DNA from: Solirubrobacter deserti
GTDB lineage: Bacteria > Actinomycetota > Thermoleophilia > Solirubrobacterales > Solirubrobacteraceae
Direction: 5' to 3'
NCBI RefSeq assembly: GCF_027587175.1
Contig: NZ_JAPCID010000057.1
Location: 1 to 45,206 of the forward strand
DNA length: 45,206 bases
In this document: piece after piece, positions 23,741 through 32,201 of the stretch
Layout of the letters: the number at the start of each line of letters is the position of its first letter
How positions within the stretch are numbered: position 1 is the stretch's first letter
Position numbers and translations under genes: made by a program
The notes under the pieces: model-generated
Seen by the model: the letters and a program-made list of their open reading frames with translations, nothing else
Told to the model about the DNA's origin: nothing
Databases searched by the model: none

Positions 23741-24798
23741 AGCTCACGCACCCTTTCCATCAACGTCTGAATGTCTCGCGCGCCGGCCAGCTCGATGTCG
23801 CCGAGGATCGCGGCCATGCCGCGCGTGACCGGCTCGTACTCGGGGTGAAGCGCCAGCGGCGACCACCACAGCAGCCGGTGCGACAGCCGCGCGAGCCGGT
23901 GCACGGCCGCGGCCATCTGCGCGGGGTCGCCGCGCTCGAGCCCGTCCGAGAGCACGATGACGAGCGCGCCGCGCGCCCGGTCGGCGTAGCGCGGCGTGCT
24001 CACGAACTCGTGCAGCGCCGGGCCGATCCGCGTGCCTCCGTCAGCGTCCTCGACCACGGCGCTCACCTCGGCGAGCGCGCGGGCGACGTCCCGCTGGCGC
24101 AGCTGGCGCGTGACGCGCGTCAGGCGCGTGCCGAAGGTGAACGCCTCGCAGCGCGCCGCCCACGCGAAGCGCAGGTAGTCCGGCGTGTGCTCGCGCAGGG
24201 AGCCGGACACGTCGATGAGCACGAGCAGCGGCCGCGTGCGCAGCGGGCGTCCGCGGCGGGCCAGCGTCGTGATCTCACCCGTGCGCGTCGCGTGCCGGAG
24301 CGTGCGGCGCAGGTCCAGGTGCTGGCCGCGGCGGTCGGGACGGCGGCGGCGCGACCGGATCTTCGGCAGGTGGCGATCCAGCGCGCGGCGCAGCTCGGCG
24401 AGGTCGTCGGGCGCGCCGCCGTACGCGCGCCGGTGGCGCAGCTCGTGGATCGACGCGCTCTTGCCCGTGCCCTCGCTCATCACCATCGGGGCCGCTTCGT
24501 GCTCGCCCTGCGGCTCTGGCGCCTCGGATTCGCCCTCCTCGGCCGGTGCCGGCTGCGGCGGGGCGCCGAGGAAGAACGAGGCGAACACCGCATCGAAGAC
24601 CGGGATGGCCTCCAGGCGGTCGACGAGGGTCACGCGCGCGAGCCAGTAGAGCCGCTGGATGTCGTGCGGCGGGTTGTCGCGCAGGGCCGTGAGGAAGTCG
24701 ACACGCCGCTCCATGCCCACATGGAGCGCCGTCACGAACTCGTCGAGTACGTGCTGGGTTTTCCACCGCTGCGGTGGAAAAGTCGCCTCGCGACTCAC
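23737..24798 (-). CDS. CoxE-like VWA-domain protein
   Basis: This 353-residue protein has an N-terminal helical region, a charged linker (about 85-125), a basic segment (KIRSRRRRPDRRGQH) and a C-terminal von Willebrand A domain. Its complete MIDAS is visible: DVSGS at 196-200, GGTRIGPAL, and VIVLSDGLERG. CoxE proteins work with MoxR/CoxD ATPases in maturing the metal site of CO dehydrogenase-like enzymes. The GTG start overlaps the MoxR stop (GTGA). Confidence 0.9.
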   Translation of the reverse strand: MSREATFPPQRWKTQHVLDEFVTALHVGMERRVDFLTALRDNPPHDIQRLYWLARVTLVDRLEAIPVFDAVFASFFLGAPPQPAPAEEGESEAPEPQGEHEAAPMVMSEGTGKSASIHELRHRRAYGGAPDDLAELRRALDRHLPKIRSRRRRPDRRGQHLDLRRTLRHATRTGEITTLARRGRPLRTRPLLVLIDVSGSLREHTPDYLRFAWAARCEAFTFGTRLTRVTRQLRQRDVARALAEVSAVVEDADGGTRIGPALHEFVSTPRYADRARGALVIVLSDGLERGDPAQMAAAVHRLARLSHRLLWWSPLALHPEYEPVTRGMAAILGDIELAGARDIQTLMERVREL

Positions 24799-25643
24799 AG
24801 ACCCAGGCTCTCGGCGTGCACGAGCACGGTCTCGGTGTCCTCGGCCTCTTTGACCAGCAGGCCGAGCGCCCGGCGCAGCGCGGTCGGCCACTCCGCGCCC
24901 TCGTCGGTGAGCAGCTTGGCCGCCTGGCCCCACTCGATCGTCTCGGCGATCCCGGGCGGCTTGATGAGCTCCAGCGACCGCACGCCGGTCACGGCGGCGA
25001 CCAACGACGCGGCCGCATCCGCCGACAACCCGGGCACCTTGGCCTCGATGATCCGCCGCTCGCGCGAGGAGTCCGGGAACGCGATCCAGTGGTACAGGCA
25101 GCGCCGCTTCAAAGCGTCGTGCAGCTCACGCGTGCGGTTGGACGTCATCACCACGATCGGCCGCGCAACCGCGCTGATCGTCCCCAGCTCCGGGATGGTG
25201 ATCTGGAAGTCGGAAAGGAACTCGAGCAGGAACGCCTCGAACTCCGAGTCCGCCCGGTCGATCTCGTCGATCAGCAGCACGCACGGCGTCCGCAGCGCCC
25301 GAAGCAGCGGCCGCTCCATCAGGTACGCCTCGTCGTAGAGCTCACCCACAGGCCGGCCCTCGGCCTCGCACGCGCGGATCGCGAGCAGCTGCTTCGGGTG
25401 ATCCCACTCGTACAGCGCCTGCGCCGCGTCCAACCCCTCGTAGCACTGCAGGCGGATCAGCTCGCGGCCGCGCACGCGCGCGAGCACCTTCGCGATCTCC
25501 GTCTTGCCGACGCCCGGCTCGCCCTCCAGCAGCAGCGGACGGCCGAGCGTCAGCGACAGATGCGCCGCGGTGAGCAGGCCCTCGTCGGCGAAGTACTGCT
25601 CCGCCGCGAGGTCCTGCCCCAGCTGAGCGATCGGGTCAGGCAC
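24795..25643 (-). CDS. MoxR/CoxD-type AAA+ ATPase
   Basis: This 282-residue AAA+ chaperone has Walker A GEPGVGKT (41-48), Walker B LLIDEID (123-129), sensor 1 VMTSNRTRELHDALKRRC with the arginine finger region, and a C-terminal lid. It probably remodels the molybdenum hydroxylase together with the VWA protein encoded next. The GTG start overlaps the end of the Mo-subunit gene by eight bases, a typical coupled arrangement. Confidence 0.92.
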   Translation of the reverse strand: MPDPIAQLGQDLAAEQYFADEGLLTAAHLSLTLGRPLLLEGEPGVGKTEIAKVLARVRGRELIRLQCYEGLDAAQALYEWDHPKQLLAIRACEAEGRPVGELYDEAYLMERPLLRALRTPCVLLIDEIDRADSEFEAFLLEFLSDFQITIPELGTISAVARPIVVMTSNRTRELHDALKRRCLYHWIAFPDSSRERRIIEAKVPGLSADAAASLVAAVTGVRSLELIKPPGIAETIEWGQAAKLLTDEGAEWPTALRRALGLLVKEAEDTETVLVHAESLGL

Positions 25644-26643
25644 GCGCTCGCAGCTCGTCCAGCCCGCGCAGGATCGACTCCGGCGTGAACGGCATCTCGG
25701 TCAGCCGCACGCCGCAGGCGTCGTAGATCGCGTTGGCGATCGCCGGGATCGGCGCGTTGGCCGTCATCTCGCCGATGCCCTTGGCCCCGTACGGGCCGTT
25801 GGCGGCCGGGAACTCGATGATCTCCGACGTCATCTGCGCATTGTCGGCCGGCCCGGGCATGAGGTACTCCTCGAAATCCCGCGGGCCGTGCTCGCGCACG
25901 GGGTAGTAGGGCTCGGTCGTCTCGTACAGCGCGTGCGAGACGCCCATCCACGCGCCGCCCTCGATCTGCTGCCTGGCCATCGCCGGGTTGATCGCCCGGC
26001 CGACCTCGTACACGTTGTACATGTGCAGCACCTCGACGACGCCGGTCTCGTCGTCGACGGTGACCTCGGCCACCGTGCACGCGTGCGCCTGCGCCGAGTC
26101 CGGGTCCATCTTGCCCGTCTCGGGCTCCGGGTAGGAGCGCTCCTTGAGGAAGATGCCCCGGCCCGCGATCGTGCGGCCGAGCTTGAAGTGCGCGGCCAGC
26201 GCGAGGTCCACGACGTGGATCTTCTTCTCCTCGGAGCCCTTGAGCTTGATGAAGCCCGTGCCGTCGGTCTCGAGGTCCGCGGCGTCGACCTCGAGCTCCT
26301 CGGCGGCCGCCTCGAGCATCGCCTCGCGCGCCTCCTGCGCGGCCATGATCACGGCGTTGCCGACCCGGTGCGTGCCGCGGGACGCGAACGTGCCCATGCA
26401 GTGCGGCCCCGTGTCGGTGTCGGCGGTGTCGACGATGATGTTCTCGTAGGGAAGACCCAGCGTCTCCGCGGCCACCTGCGCCGCCACGGTCTTCAGGCCC
26501 TGGCCGAGATCGACCGAGGACAGCGACACGACGAAGTTGCCCGTCGTGGTCGCGTGCACGAGCGCCTGGGTCGGGTCACCGCCCAGGTTCATGCCCGTCG
26601 GGTAGTTGACGGCGGCGTAGCCCCGTCCCCGCAAAATGGCCAT
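25636..26643 (-). CDS. Molybdenum hydroxylase Mo-binding subunit, C-terminal half as separate protein
   Basis: This 335-residue protein corresponds to the C-terminal part of the large subunit of xanthine dehydrogenase-family enzymes. It begins at the linker where the second cofactor domain starts (GRGYAAVNYPTGMNLGG). It has the cofactor-contacting DLGQG (45-49), VDTADTDTGPH, VGRAINPAMARQQIEGG and the catalytic Glu292 in YGAKGIGE. The ATG directly follows the TAG of the N-terminal half in the same frame, with a strong ribosome site. Together with that half it should form the MoCo active site for hydroxylating a heterocycle or aldehyde; the substrate is unknown. Confidence 0.88.
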   Translation of the reverse strand: MAILRGRGYAAVNYPTGMNLGGDPTQALVHATTTGNFVVSLSSVDLGQGLKTVAAQVAAETLGLPYENIIVDTADTDTGPHCMGTFASRGTHRVGNAVIMAAQEAREAMLEAAAEELEVDAADLETDGTGFIKLKGSEEKKIHVVDLALAAHFKLGRTIAGRGIFLKERSYPEPETGKMDPDSAQAHACTVAEVTVDDETGVVEVLHMYNVYEVGRAINPAMARQQIEGGAWMGVSHALYETTEPYYPVREHGPRDFEEYLMPGPADNAQMTSEIIEFPAANGPYGAKGIGEMTANAPIPAIANAIYDACGVRLTEMPFTPESILRGLDELRARA

Positions 26644-27990
26644 CTAGCGACCCTCCCTCGACGACAGCGCCCGCAGCTCGCCGGGCAACTCGTGGCCGAC
26701 CAGGTCGGCGGCCTTCTGGATGACCTCGATCAGCGCCGTGCCCTCCGCGACCTTGTGGTGGGCCTTCATGTCGCCGTCGCGGTAGGCGTTGATGAGCCGC
26801 AGCGCGAGCGGGTCCATGTCCAGCTCGCGCGCGATCCGGTCCATCTGGGTCTCCAGCGCGAAGTCGCCGATCGTCACGCCGAACCCGCGCATGGCGGACG
26901 ACGGCGTGCGGTTGGTGTACACGCACCAGGAGTCGATGTGGACGTTCGGGATCGTGTACGGGCCCGGCATGTGCGCCGCCGCCTTGGTCGCCGCGTACGG
27001 CGAGTGGCGTGAGTAGGCGCCGGCGTCCGCGTACAGCGTGCACTGGCGGGCGATGATGCGCCCGTCGTTCATCACGCCGTCCTTGATGTAGATGCGCTCG
27101 GCCGCGCGCGGGGAGGAGATCTGCATCTCCTCGTAGCGGTCGTAGACGTACTTGACCGGCTTGCCCGTCTGCATCGCGGCGATGCAGGAAATCGGCTCGA
27201 CGGTGACGTCCACCTTGCCGCCGAAGCCGCCGCCGACGGTCCCGCCGACGACCTGCAGCTTGCCGAACGGCACGTCCAGGATCAGCGCCGTGTTGTCGAG
27301 CGTGAAGAAGCACGCCTGCGTGTCGGAGTAGATCTTCAGGCGCCCGTTGTGCTGGGGCTCGACGATGCAGCCCGTCGTCTCCGTCGGTGCCTGCTCGATC
27401 GGCCGCGACTGGTACTTGAACTCGAAGATGTGGTCGGCCTCGGCGAAGCCCTGCTCCACGTCGCCGAGGCGCACGCGCCGGCAGTGGTGTCCCTCGTACT
27501 CGAAGTAGTTGGTGCCGTGCGGCTTGAGCGGGAAGGCGTCGGGCTTGATCGCCTCCTCGACGTCGAAGATCGGCTCGAGGTCCTCGTAGGTGACCTTCAC
27601 GGCCGCGGCGCCCTCCAGCGCCGCGCGCTCGCTCGTCGCCACCACGGCGACGATCGGCTCGCCCATCCACAGCACCTTCTTCTCGGCCAGCACCACCTCT
27701 TCGGGGTAGCCGACGTTGATGAGCGTGAGGATCGTGTACCAGTTCTTCGGGACGTCCTTGTAGGTCAGGACCTTCACGACGCCCTTGACCTTCTCGGCCT
27801 CGGACGTGTCCACCTCGACCAGGTTCGCGTGGTGGCGCTCGGAGCGGTGCATCTTCAGATGCAGCATCCCGGCGGGGTTGTAGTCCTCGAAGTACTGCGT
27901 ACGGCCGGTGACGTGGCCCATCGCGTCCAGGCGCTGGACGGGCTTGCCGACGACGTCGAAGCCGCCGGCCTCCGTGGTGGGGGCGCTCAC
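26644..27990 (-). CDS. Molybdenum hydroxylase Mo-binding subunit, N-terminal half as separate protein
   Basis: This 448-residue protein is the N-terminal part of the xanthine dehydrogenase-family large subunit. It has the a/b hammerhead start (VGKPVQRLDAMGHVTGRTQY), WMGEPIVAVVA, the molybdopterin loop GGTVGGGFGG (249-258) and SSAMRGFGVTIGDFALE (364-380), which has the RGFG of purine- and N-heterocycle-type enzymes and lacks the Cys loop of CO dehydrogenase. It ends SSREGR at an in-frame TAG, where intact homologues carry on into the C-terminal half. GTG start, GTGA overlap with the FeS gene. A split Mo subunit (50 + 37 kDa) is known in nicotinate dehydrogenase of Eubacterium barkeri. Confidence 0.9.
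   Translation of the reverse strand: MSAPTTEAGGFDVVGKPVQRLDAMGHVTGRTQYFEDYNPAGMLHLKMHRSERHHANLVEVDTSEAEKVKGVVKVLTYKDVPKNWYTILTLINVGYPEEVVLAEKKVLWMGEPIVAVVATSERAALEGAAAVKVTYEDLEPIFDVEEAIKPDAFPLKPHGTNYFEYEGHHCRRVRLGDVEQGFAEADHIFEFKYQSRPIEQAPTETTGCIVEPQHNGRLKIYSDTQACFFTLDNTALILDVPFGKLQVVGGTVGGGFGGKVDVTVEPISCIAAMQTGKPVKYVYDRYEEMQISSPRAAERIYIKDGVMNDGRIIARQCTLYADAGAYSRHSPYAATKAAAHMPGPYTIPNVHIDSWCVYTNRTPSSAMRGFGVTIGDFALETQMDRIARELDMDPLALRLINAYRDGDMKAHHKVAEGTALIEVIQKAADLVGHELPGELRALSSREGR
26651..26657 (-). promoter_or_regulatory. Strong ribosome-binding site inside the split Mo-subunit gene
   Basis: GGGAGGG lies seven bases before the ATG at 26643 and within the last codons of the upstream half. It supports independent initiation of the C-terminal half and argues against the TAG being a recent nonsense mutation. 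Confidence 0.65.
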
Positions 27991-28448
27991 TTGCCCACCG
28001 CCAGGATCGCCTCGATGATGGACTCGTAGCCCGTGCAGCGGCAGACGTTGCCGGAGATCGCGGTCACCACGTCCTCCCGGGTCGGGCTGGGGTTCTGCGC
28101 CAGCAGCGCCTCCGCGGCCATGATCATGCCCGGCGTGCAGAAGCCGCACTGGGTCGCGAAGTTGTCCAGGAACGACTGCTGGAGCGGCGAGAGGCCCTCG
28201 GGCGGCGTGGTGCCCTCGAGCGTCTTCACGTCCGAGCCGTTGATCGTCTCGACGGGGACGAGGCAGCTCATCACGGCCTCGCCGTCGACGTGGCACGTGC
28301 AGGTCCCGCACGTGCCGACGCCACAACCGCGCTTGGCCGCGGTCAATCCCAGCGTGTCGCGCAGGGCGCTCAGCAGGGTCGTGCCCGGCTTGGCGATGAA
28401 CTCCTCTTCGGAGCCGTTGACGGTGATCTCGATGACGCTAGACGGCAT
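27987..28448 (-). CDS. 2Fe-2S subunit of molybdenum hydroxylase (CoxS/XdhC-small type)
   Basis: This 153-residue electron-transfer subunit has the plant-ferredoxin cluster ligands Cys42, Cys47, Cys50 and Cys62 (GCGVGTCGTC) and the α-helical cluster ligands Cys101, Cys104, Cys136 and Cys138 (CGFCTPG and CRCTGY). It passes electrons from the Mo site to the FAD subunit. Length is normal for the family. The ATG lies inside the end of the FAD-subunit gene (11-base overlap). Confidence 0.96.
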   Translation of the reverse strand: MPSSVIEITVNGSEEEFIAKPGTTLLSALRDTLGLTAAKRGCGVGTCGTCTCHVDGEAVMSCLVPVETINGSDVKTLEGTTPPEGLSPLQQSFLDNFATQCGFCTPGMIMAAEALLAQNPSPTREDVVTAISGNVCRCTGYESIIEAILAVGK

Positions 28449-29109
28449 TGGTCAGAGCCCTACGGACGTGGACGGGCAGGACGCGACGGCGGTACCACGC
28501 GCTGGCGTACGCGTCGTCGAACGGGTCGGCGGCCTCGAGGGCGGCCTCGGCCGCGCCGTCGATGTCGCCCTCCGCGAGCTTGGCCTCCGCGGCGAGTGCG
28601 CGCACGGGCTCGCGCGCGACGCCGCCGAGCGCGATCCGCGTGCCGTCGCTCGCCACCGTGACGATCGACGCGCTGTTCTGCTTGCGGCGCATCGCCTTGG
28701 TGTAGAACCACTGCTCGGGGACCTTGAAGCTGACGCCGGTCACCAGGTCTCCGTTGCGCTCGATCTCCGCGTCCAGCGCGAGCAGGCAGACGGCCAGGTC
28801 GCCGTGCGGCTGGGGCGCGAACAGGTTCCCGCCGACCGTCGCCATGTTGCGGATGGTGGGGGAGGCGATCGACGCGATCGCCTCGCGCAGGAACGGCACT
28901 TCGCGCGCGAGCTGCGTGAGCGTCGTGGTGGCGCCGACGCGGACGGTGTCGCCTTCGGTCTCGACGCCGGAGAGGCCGGCCTTGCGCAGGCTGATGATCG
29001 ACTCGGTCGGCGCGAGGTGGGGGAAGATGCCGGTGCAGCCGGCGACGATCGTGCCCTGGCCCATCAGGCCGAGGACCTCGTCGATGGAGGTGGGGACGTG
29101 GACCTGCAT
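28438..29109 (-). CDS. FAD-binding subunit of molybdenum hydroxylase, short form
   Basis: This 223-residue protein matches the CoxM-type flavin subunit but is shorter than the usual 280-300. The second FAD motif is intact (TIRNMATVGGNLF, 85-97). The first, normally AGGTDL, is AGCTGI (23-28), and the intervening loop is shortened. The C-terminal domain (RIALGGVAREPVRALAAE) is present. FAD binding may therefore be altered or weak. The ATG is two bases past the FAH stop. Confidence 0.85.
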   Translation of the reverse strand: MQVHVPTSIDEVLGLMGQGTIVAGCTGIFPHLAPTESIISLRKAGLSGVETEGDTVRVGATTTLTQLAREVPFLREAIASIASPTIRNMATVGGNLFAPQPHGDLAVCLLALDAEIERNGDLVTGVSFKVPEQWFYTKAMRRKQNSASIVTVASDGTRIALGGVAREPVRALAAEAKLAEGDIDGAAEAALEAADPFDDAYASAWYRRRVLPVHVRRALTNAV

Positions 29110-29111
29110 GG

Positions 29112-29750
29112 CTAGATCTCCACCACCGGGTTGCGCAGCACGCCGATGCCCTCGATCTCGCACTCGACGACGTCGCCGTCCTTCAACGACTGCTTCGGGT
29201 CCATGAACTCGCCGCAGCCCCACGGGGTGCCGGTGAGGATGATGTCGCCGGGCTCGAGCGTGAACGAGTGCGAGCAGAAGCTGATCAGCTCCGCGACGCC
29301 GAAGATCATCTCGCTCGTGTTGGAGTCCTGCTTGACCTCGCCGTTCACGCGCGTGATCAGCTTCAGGTTCTGCGGATCGTCGAGCTCGACCACCTGCGGG
29401 CCGAGCGGGCAGAACGTGTCCAGGCTCTTGGCCCGCACCCACTGCACGTCGGCGAACTGCAGGTCGCGCGCCGAGACGTCGTTGGCGACGGTGTAGCCGC
29501 TCACGTACGACAGCGCTTCGGCCTCGGAGACGTTGCGCGCCTCCTTGCCGATGATCGCCGCGAGCTCGACCTCCCAGTCGACGCGCTCGGTCAGCCCCCG
29601 GGGGATCTTGATCTGGTCGCCGTCGCCGATGATCGACGTCGTGAACTTGCAGAACACGAGCGGCTTGGCCGGCGGCTCAGCGCCCGACTCGCGCACGTGA
29701 TCCATGTAGTTGAGCCCGATGGCCACGATCTTGCCCGGCCGCTGAATCAT
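29112..29750 (-). CDS. Fumarylacetoacetate hydrolase (FAH) family protein
   Basis: This 212-residue protein has the FAH fold signatures: IVAIGLNYMDHVRESG, metal ligands in VDWEVELAAIIGKEAR (Glu-x-Glu), YTVANDVSARDLQ (Asp), and LEPGDIILTGTPWGCGEF. Family members hydrolyse or decarboxylate β-diketo and oxo acids, and here it could open or cleave a ring-derived intermediate from the hydroxylase pathway. The N-terminal extension of some FAH proteins is absent. The ATG overlaps the regulator stop (ATGA). Confidence 0.92.
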   Translation of the reverse strand: MIQRPGKIVAIGLNYMDHVRESGAEPPAKPLVFCKFTTSIIGDGDQIKIPRGLTERVDWEVELAAIIGKEARNVSEAEALSYVSGYTVANDVSARDLQFADVQWVRAKSLDTFCPLGPQVVELDDPQNLKLITRVNGEVKQDSNTSEMIFGVAELISFCSHSFTLEPGDIILTGTPWGCGEFMDPKQSLKDGDVVECEIEGIGVLRNPVVEI

Positions 29751-30445
29751 CCGCTCACCGCTCTTTCGACGTTCTCCAGATGCCGCAACATCGCTGCTCT
29801 GGCCTCCTCCGCATCACCCGCCGCGATGGCCGCGGCGATCTCCACATGGTCCTGGGCGCTCTGCAGGCGCACCCGCGCCAGCCGGCCCGTGCGGCGCCGG
29901 CTGGCGATGCCCATCGCGGCCACCGAGTCCAGCAGCCGGCTGAGCACCGCGTTGTCGGCCGCCCGCGCGATCAGCGCGTGCAACTCGATGTCGTTCCACA
30001 TGAACGCCTCGGCGTCCTCGGAGACCGCCGGGGACGCCTCGGCGCAGCGCACCAACTCCGCCGCAGCGCTCTCGTCGATCCGCTCGGCGGCGAGCGCCGC
30101 CAGGCCGGGCTCGACGAGCTTGCGCGCCTCGAACAGCTCGGCCAGCCCCGCATCGCTGAGGGACAGCACGAGCCCAACGGGCCGCAGCAGCTTGTCGGGC
30201 TCCAGCGAGGACACGTACGTGCCGTCGCCCTGGCGCATCTCGGCCACGCCGAGCATGGCCAGCGCCCGCAGCGCCTCCCGCAGCGACGAGCGGGACACGC
30301 CCATGGTCGCGGCGAGCTCCCGTTCCGGCGGCAGGCGGTCTCCCGGCTGCAGGCGCCGCTCGGTGATCAAACCGATCAAACGGGTGGCTATCTGATCGGG
30401 CAGGCCCTCGCGAGTAACTGTGCCGAAGGCAATTGGCCCGACCAT
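29747..30445 (-). CDS. GntR/FadR-type (FCD) transcriptional regulator
   Basis: This 232-residue regulator has an N-terminal GntR winged helix (LPDQIATRLIGLITERRLQPG, then LAATMGVSRSSLREALRALAMLG) and a C-terminal FCD all-helical ligand domain with the expected His/Asp metal-site pattern (FMWNDIELHALIARAADN and SAQDHVEIAAAIAAGD). It is the first gene of the hydroxylase operon and probably represses it until an organic acid ligand binds. The ATG at 30445 has only a weak ribosome site and lies in a palindrome. The start is therefore less certain than the family. Confidence 0.9.
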   Translation of the reverse strand: MVGPIAFGTVTREGLPDQIATRLIGLITERRLQPGDRLPPERELAATMGVSRSSLREALRALAMLGVAEMRQGDGTYVSSLEPDKLLRPVGLVLSLSDAGLAELFEARKLVEPGLAALAAERIDESAAAELVRCAEASPAVSEDAEAFMWNDIELHALIARAADNAVLSRLLDSVAAMGIASRRRTGRLARVRLQSAQDHVEIAAAIAAGDAEEARAAMLRHLENVERAVSG

Positions 30446-30452
30446 TGGGCCA
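30434..30452. promoter_or_regulatory. Palindrome across the FCD regulator start codon
   Basis: TGGCCC and GGGCCA flank seven bases that include the regulator's ATG. FCD regulators commonly use short dyads, so an autoregulatory operator is possible. The divergent intergenic stretch (30446-30518) also holds a TATAGG (30490-30495) that could be a -10 for the rightward transporter operon, without a good -35. Confidence 0.3.
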
Positions 30453-30518
30453 GAGGCTAGCACCCCAGGTGACTGCCGCCGTACTTCCGTATAGGGTTGA
30501 AAACAGGGTGAGGGGTAA

Positions 30519-31259
30519 ATGAGTGACCAGAATCTGGTCGAACTTCGGGGCATCCACAAAGCGTTCGGCGACAACGTCGTCCTAGCCGGCGTCGACCTCT
30601 CGGTCGCGCGTGGCGAGGTGATCGTGATCGCCGGGCCTTCGGGCTCCGGAAAATCGACGATGTTGCGCTGCGTCAACGGTCTGGAGACAGCAGACCGTGG
30701 CGAGATCACGTTCGACGGCCGTCCCGTGAAGCCGGGCAAGGGCTTGGCGTCGCTGCGGGCGGAGATCGGCTTCGTGTTCCAGCAGTTCCACCTCTGGCCG
30801 CATATGTCCGTCTTGGACAACATCGCCCTGGCACCGGTGAAGGTGAAAGGCGTCGCTCGGGACGCGGCGCGTCAACGCGCGGAGGAGTTGCTCACCCGCG
30901 TGGGGATCGCCGAGAAGGCGCATCAGTTCCCGGCCGAGCTCTCGGGCGGACAGCAGCAGCGGGTGGCGATCGCGCGAGCGCTCGCCATGGACCCGAAGCT
31001 GATGCTGTTCGACGAGCCGACCTCGGCGCTGGACCCGGAGATGATCCGGGAAGTGCTCGACGTCATGCGCGACCTCGCACGCGAGGGCATGACGATGCTG
31101 GTCGTCACGCACGAGATGGGCTTCGCCCGCGAGGTGTGCGACCGGCTGGTGTTCATCGACGGTGGCCTGATCGTGGAGGAGGGGCCACCCGCGGAGTTCT
31201 TTGCCAATGCGCAATCCGAACGCGCGCGGGAGTTCGTCGACAAGATCATCCACCACTAG
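30519..31259 (+). CDS. Polar amino-acid ABC transporter ATPase (GlnQ-like)
   Basis: This 246-residue ATPase is complete: Walker [11 protein letters not shown]-loop [11 protein letters not shown], signature [15 protein letters not shown], Walker [14 protein letters not shown] and switch His in VVTHEMGFA. The motif spacing is that of the polar amino-acid uptake family. GTGAGGGG stands a few bases ahead of the ATG. It is the first gene of a four-gene importer operon divergent from the FCD regulator. Confidence 0.95.
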   Translation: MSDQNLVELRGIHKAFGDNVVLAGVDLSVARGEVIVIAGPSGSGKSTMLRCVNGLETADRGEITFDGRPVKPGKGLASLRAEIGFVFQQFHLWPHMSVLDNIALAPVKVKGVARDAARQRAEELLTRVGIAEKAHQFPAELSGGQQQRVAIARALAMDPKLMLFDEPTSALDPEMIREVLDVMRDLAREGMTMLVVTHEMGFAREVCDRLVFIDGGLIVEEGPPAEFFANAQSERAREFVDKIIHH

Positions 31260-31274
31260 GGGGAAGGGCTCAGC

Positions 31275-32189
31275 ATGCAGGGTTTGCGTTGGTTGGGCGT
31301 CGCGCTCACGGTAGGTGCGCTGGCGTTTGCGGGATGTGGGGACGACGAGGAGCCCGCGGGGGGCGGGGCCTCAGGGGAGTCGACCCCGGCGGCGACCGAG
31401 ACGGCCGCGGCCGAGAAGTTCGATCCGGCTTCGACCCTGGGCAAGATCCAGGAGAAGGGCGAGATCACGATCGGCGTCAAGTTCGACGTGCCGCCGTTCG
31501 GGGTCAAGAACCCGCAGTCGGGTGAGGTCGAGGGCTTCGACATCGAGATGGGCAAGGCCGTCGCCGCCAAGCTCGGCGTCGAGCCGAAGTTCATCGAGGC
31601 GATCTCCGACAACCGGATCCCGTTCCTCGAGGACGGCACGGCGGACCTGATCCTCTCCACGATGACCATCAACGAGGAGCGGGTGCAGCAGATCGAGTTC
31701 TCGGACCCGTACTTCATCGCGCGCGGCCGCGTGCTCGTGCCGGGTGACTCGGACATCACCGGCGTCGAGTCCCTCGCGGGCAAGAACGTCTGCACCGCGC
31801 TCGGCTCGACCTACGAGGCGAACCTGGAGAAGCAGGCGCCCGAGGCCAAGCTCAAGCTCGTCGACTCCTACTCGGAGTGCCTCGAGCTCGTGCAGAACGG
31901 CGCCGTCGACGCGGTCTCGACCGACGACGTGATCCTCACCGGCATGATCATCCAGGACGACACGCTCAAGCTCGTCGGCGAGCCGCTCACGCAGGAGCCG
32001 TACGGCGCCGGCATCAAGAAGGGCGAGACCGAGATGGTCGAGTTCGTCAACGGCGTCTTCCAGGAGCTCAAGGACAACGGTAAGTGGGCCGAGCTCCACC
32101 AGGAGTGGATCGGCAAGTACACCGGCGAGTCCGCCGAGCCGCCCACGATGACCGTCGACGAGGCCGTCGAGACGGTCAAGAACAACTAG
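31275..32189 (+). CDS. Amino-acid-binding lipoprotein (family 3; glutamate/glutamine-type)
   Basis: This 304-residue lipoprotein has a lipobox ending at Cys21 (GALAFAGC), a Gly/Ser/Thr linker, then the type 3 fold: GEITIGVKFDVPPFGVK, EVEGFDIEMGKAVAAKLG, DLILSTMTINEERVQQIEFS, and the DxVSTDD/ILTG hinge. The ligand-binding Arg of many amino-acid binders may be at NEERV. It resembles glutamate-binding GluB-type proteins. AGGGGGAAGGG precedes the ATG at 31275. Confidence 0.93.
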   Translation: MQGLRWLGVALTVGALAFAGCGDDEEPAGGGASGESTPAATETAAAEKFDPASTLGKIQEKGEITIGVKFDVPPFGVKNPQSGEVEGFDIEMGKAVAAKLGVEPKFIEAISDNRIPFLEDGTADLILSTMTINEERVQQIEFSDPYFIARGRVLVPGDSDITGVESLAGKNVCTALGSTYEANLEKQAPEAKLKLVDSYSECLELVQNGAVDAVSTDDVILTGMIIQDDTLKLVGEPLTQEPYGAGIKKGETEMVEFVNGVFQELKDNGKWAELHQEWIGKYTGESAEPPTMTVDEAVETVKNN

Positions 32190-32201
32190 CCCGGACCTCG
32201 T

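Noticed and set aside
26644-26646. The TAG between the two Mo-subunit halves as a plain nonsense mutation
   Set aside because: An ATG follows directly with a strong ribosome site and the break is at a domain linker, so a real split is favoured. It remains testable and is reported as such.
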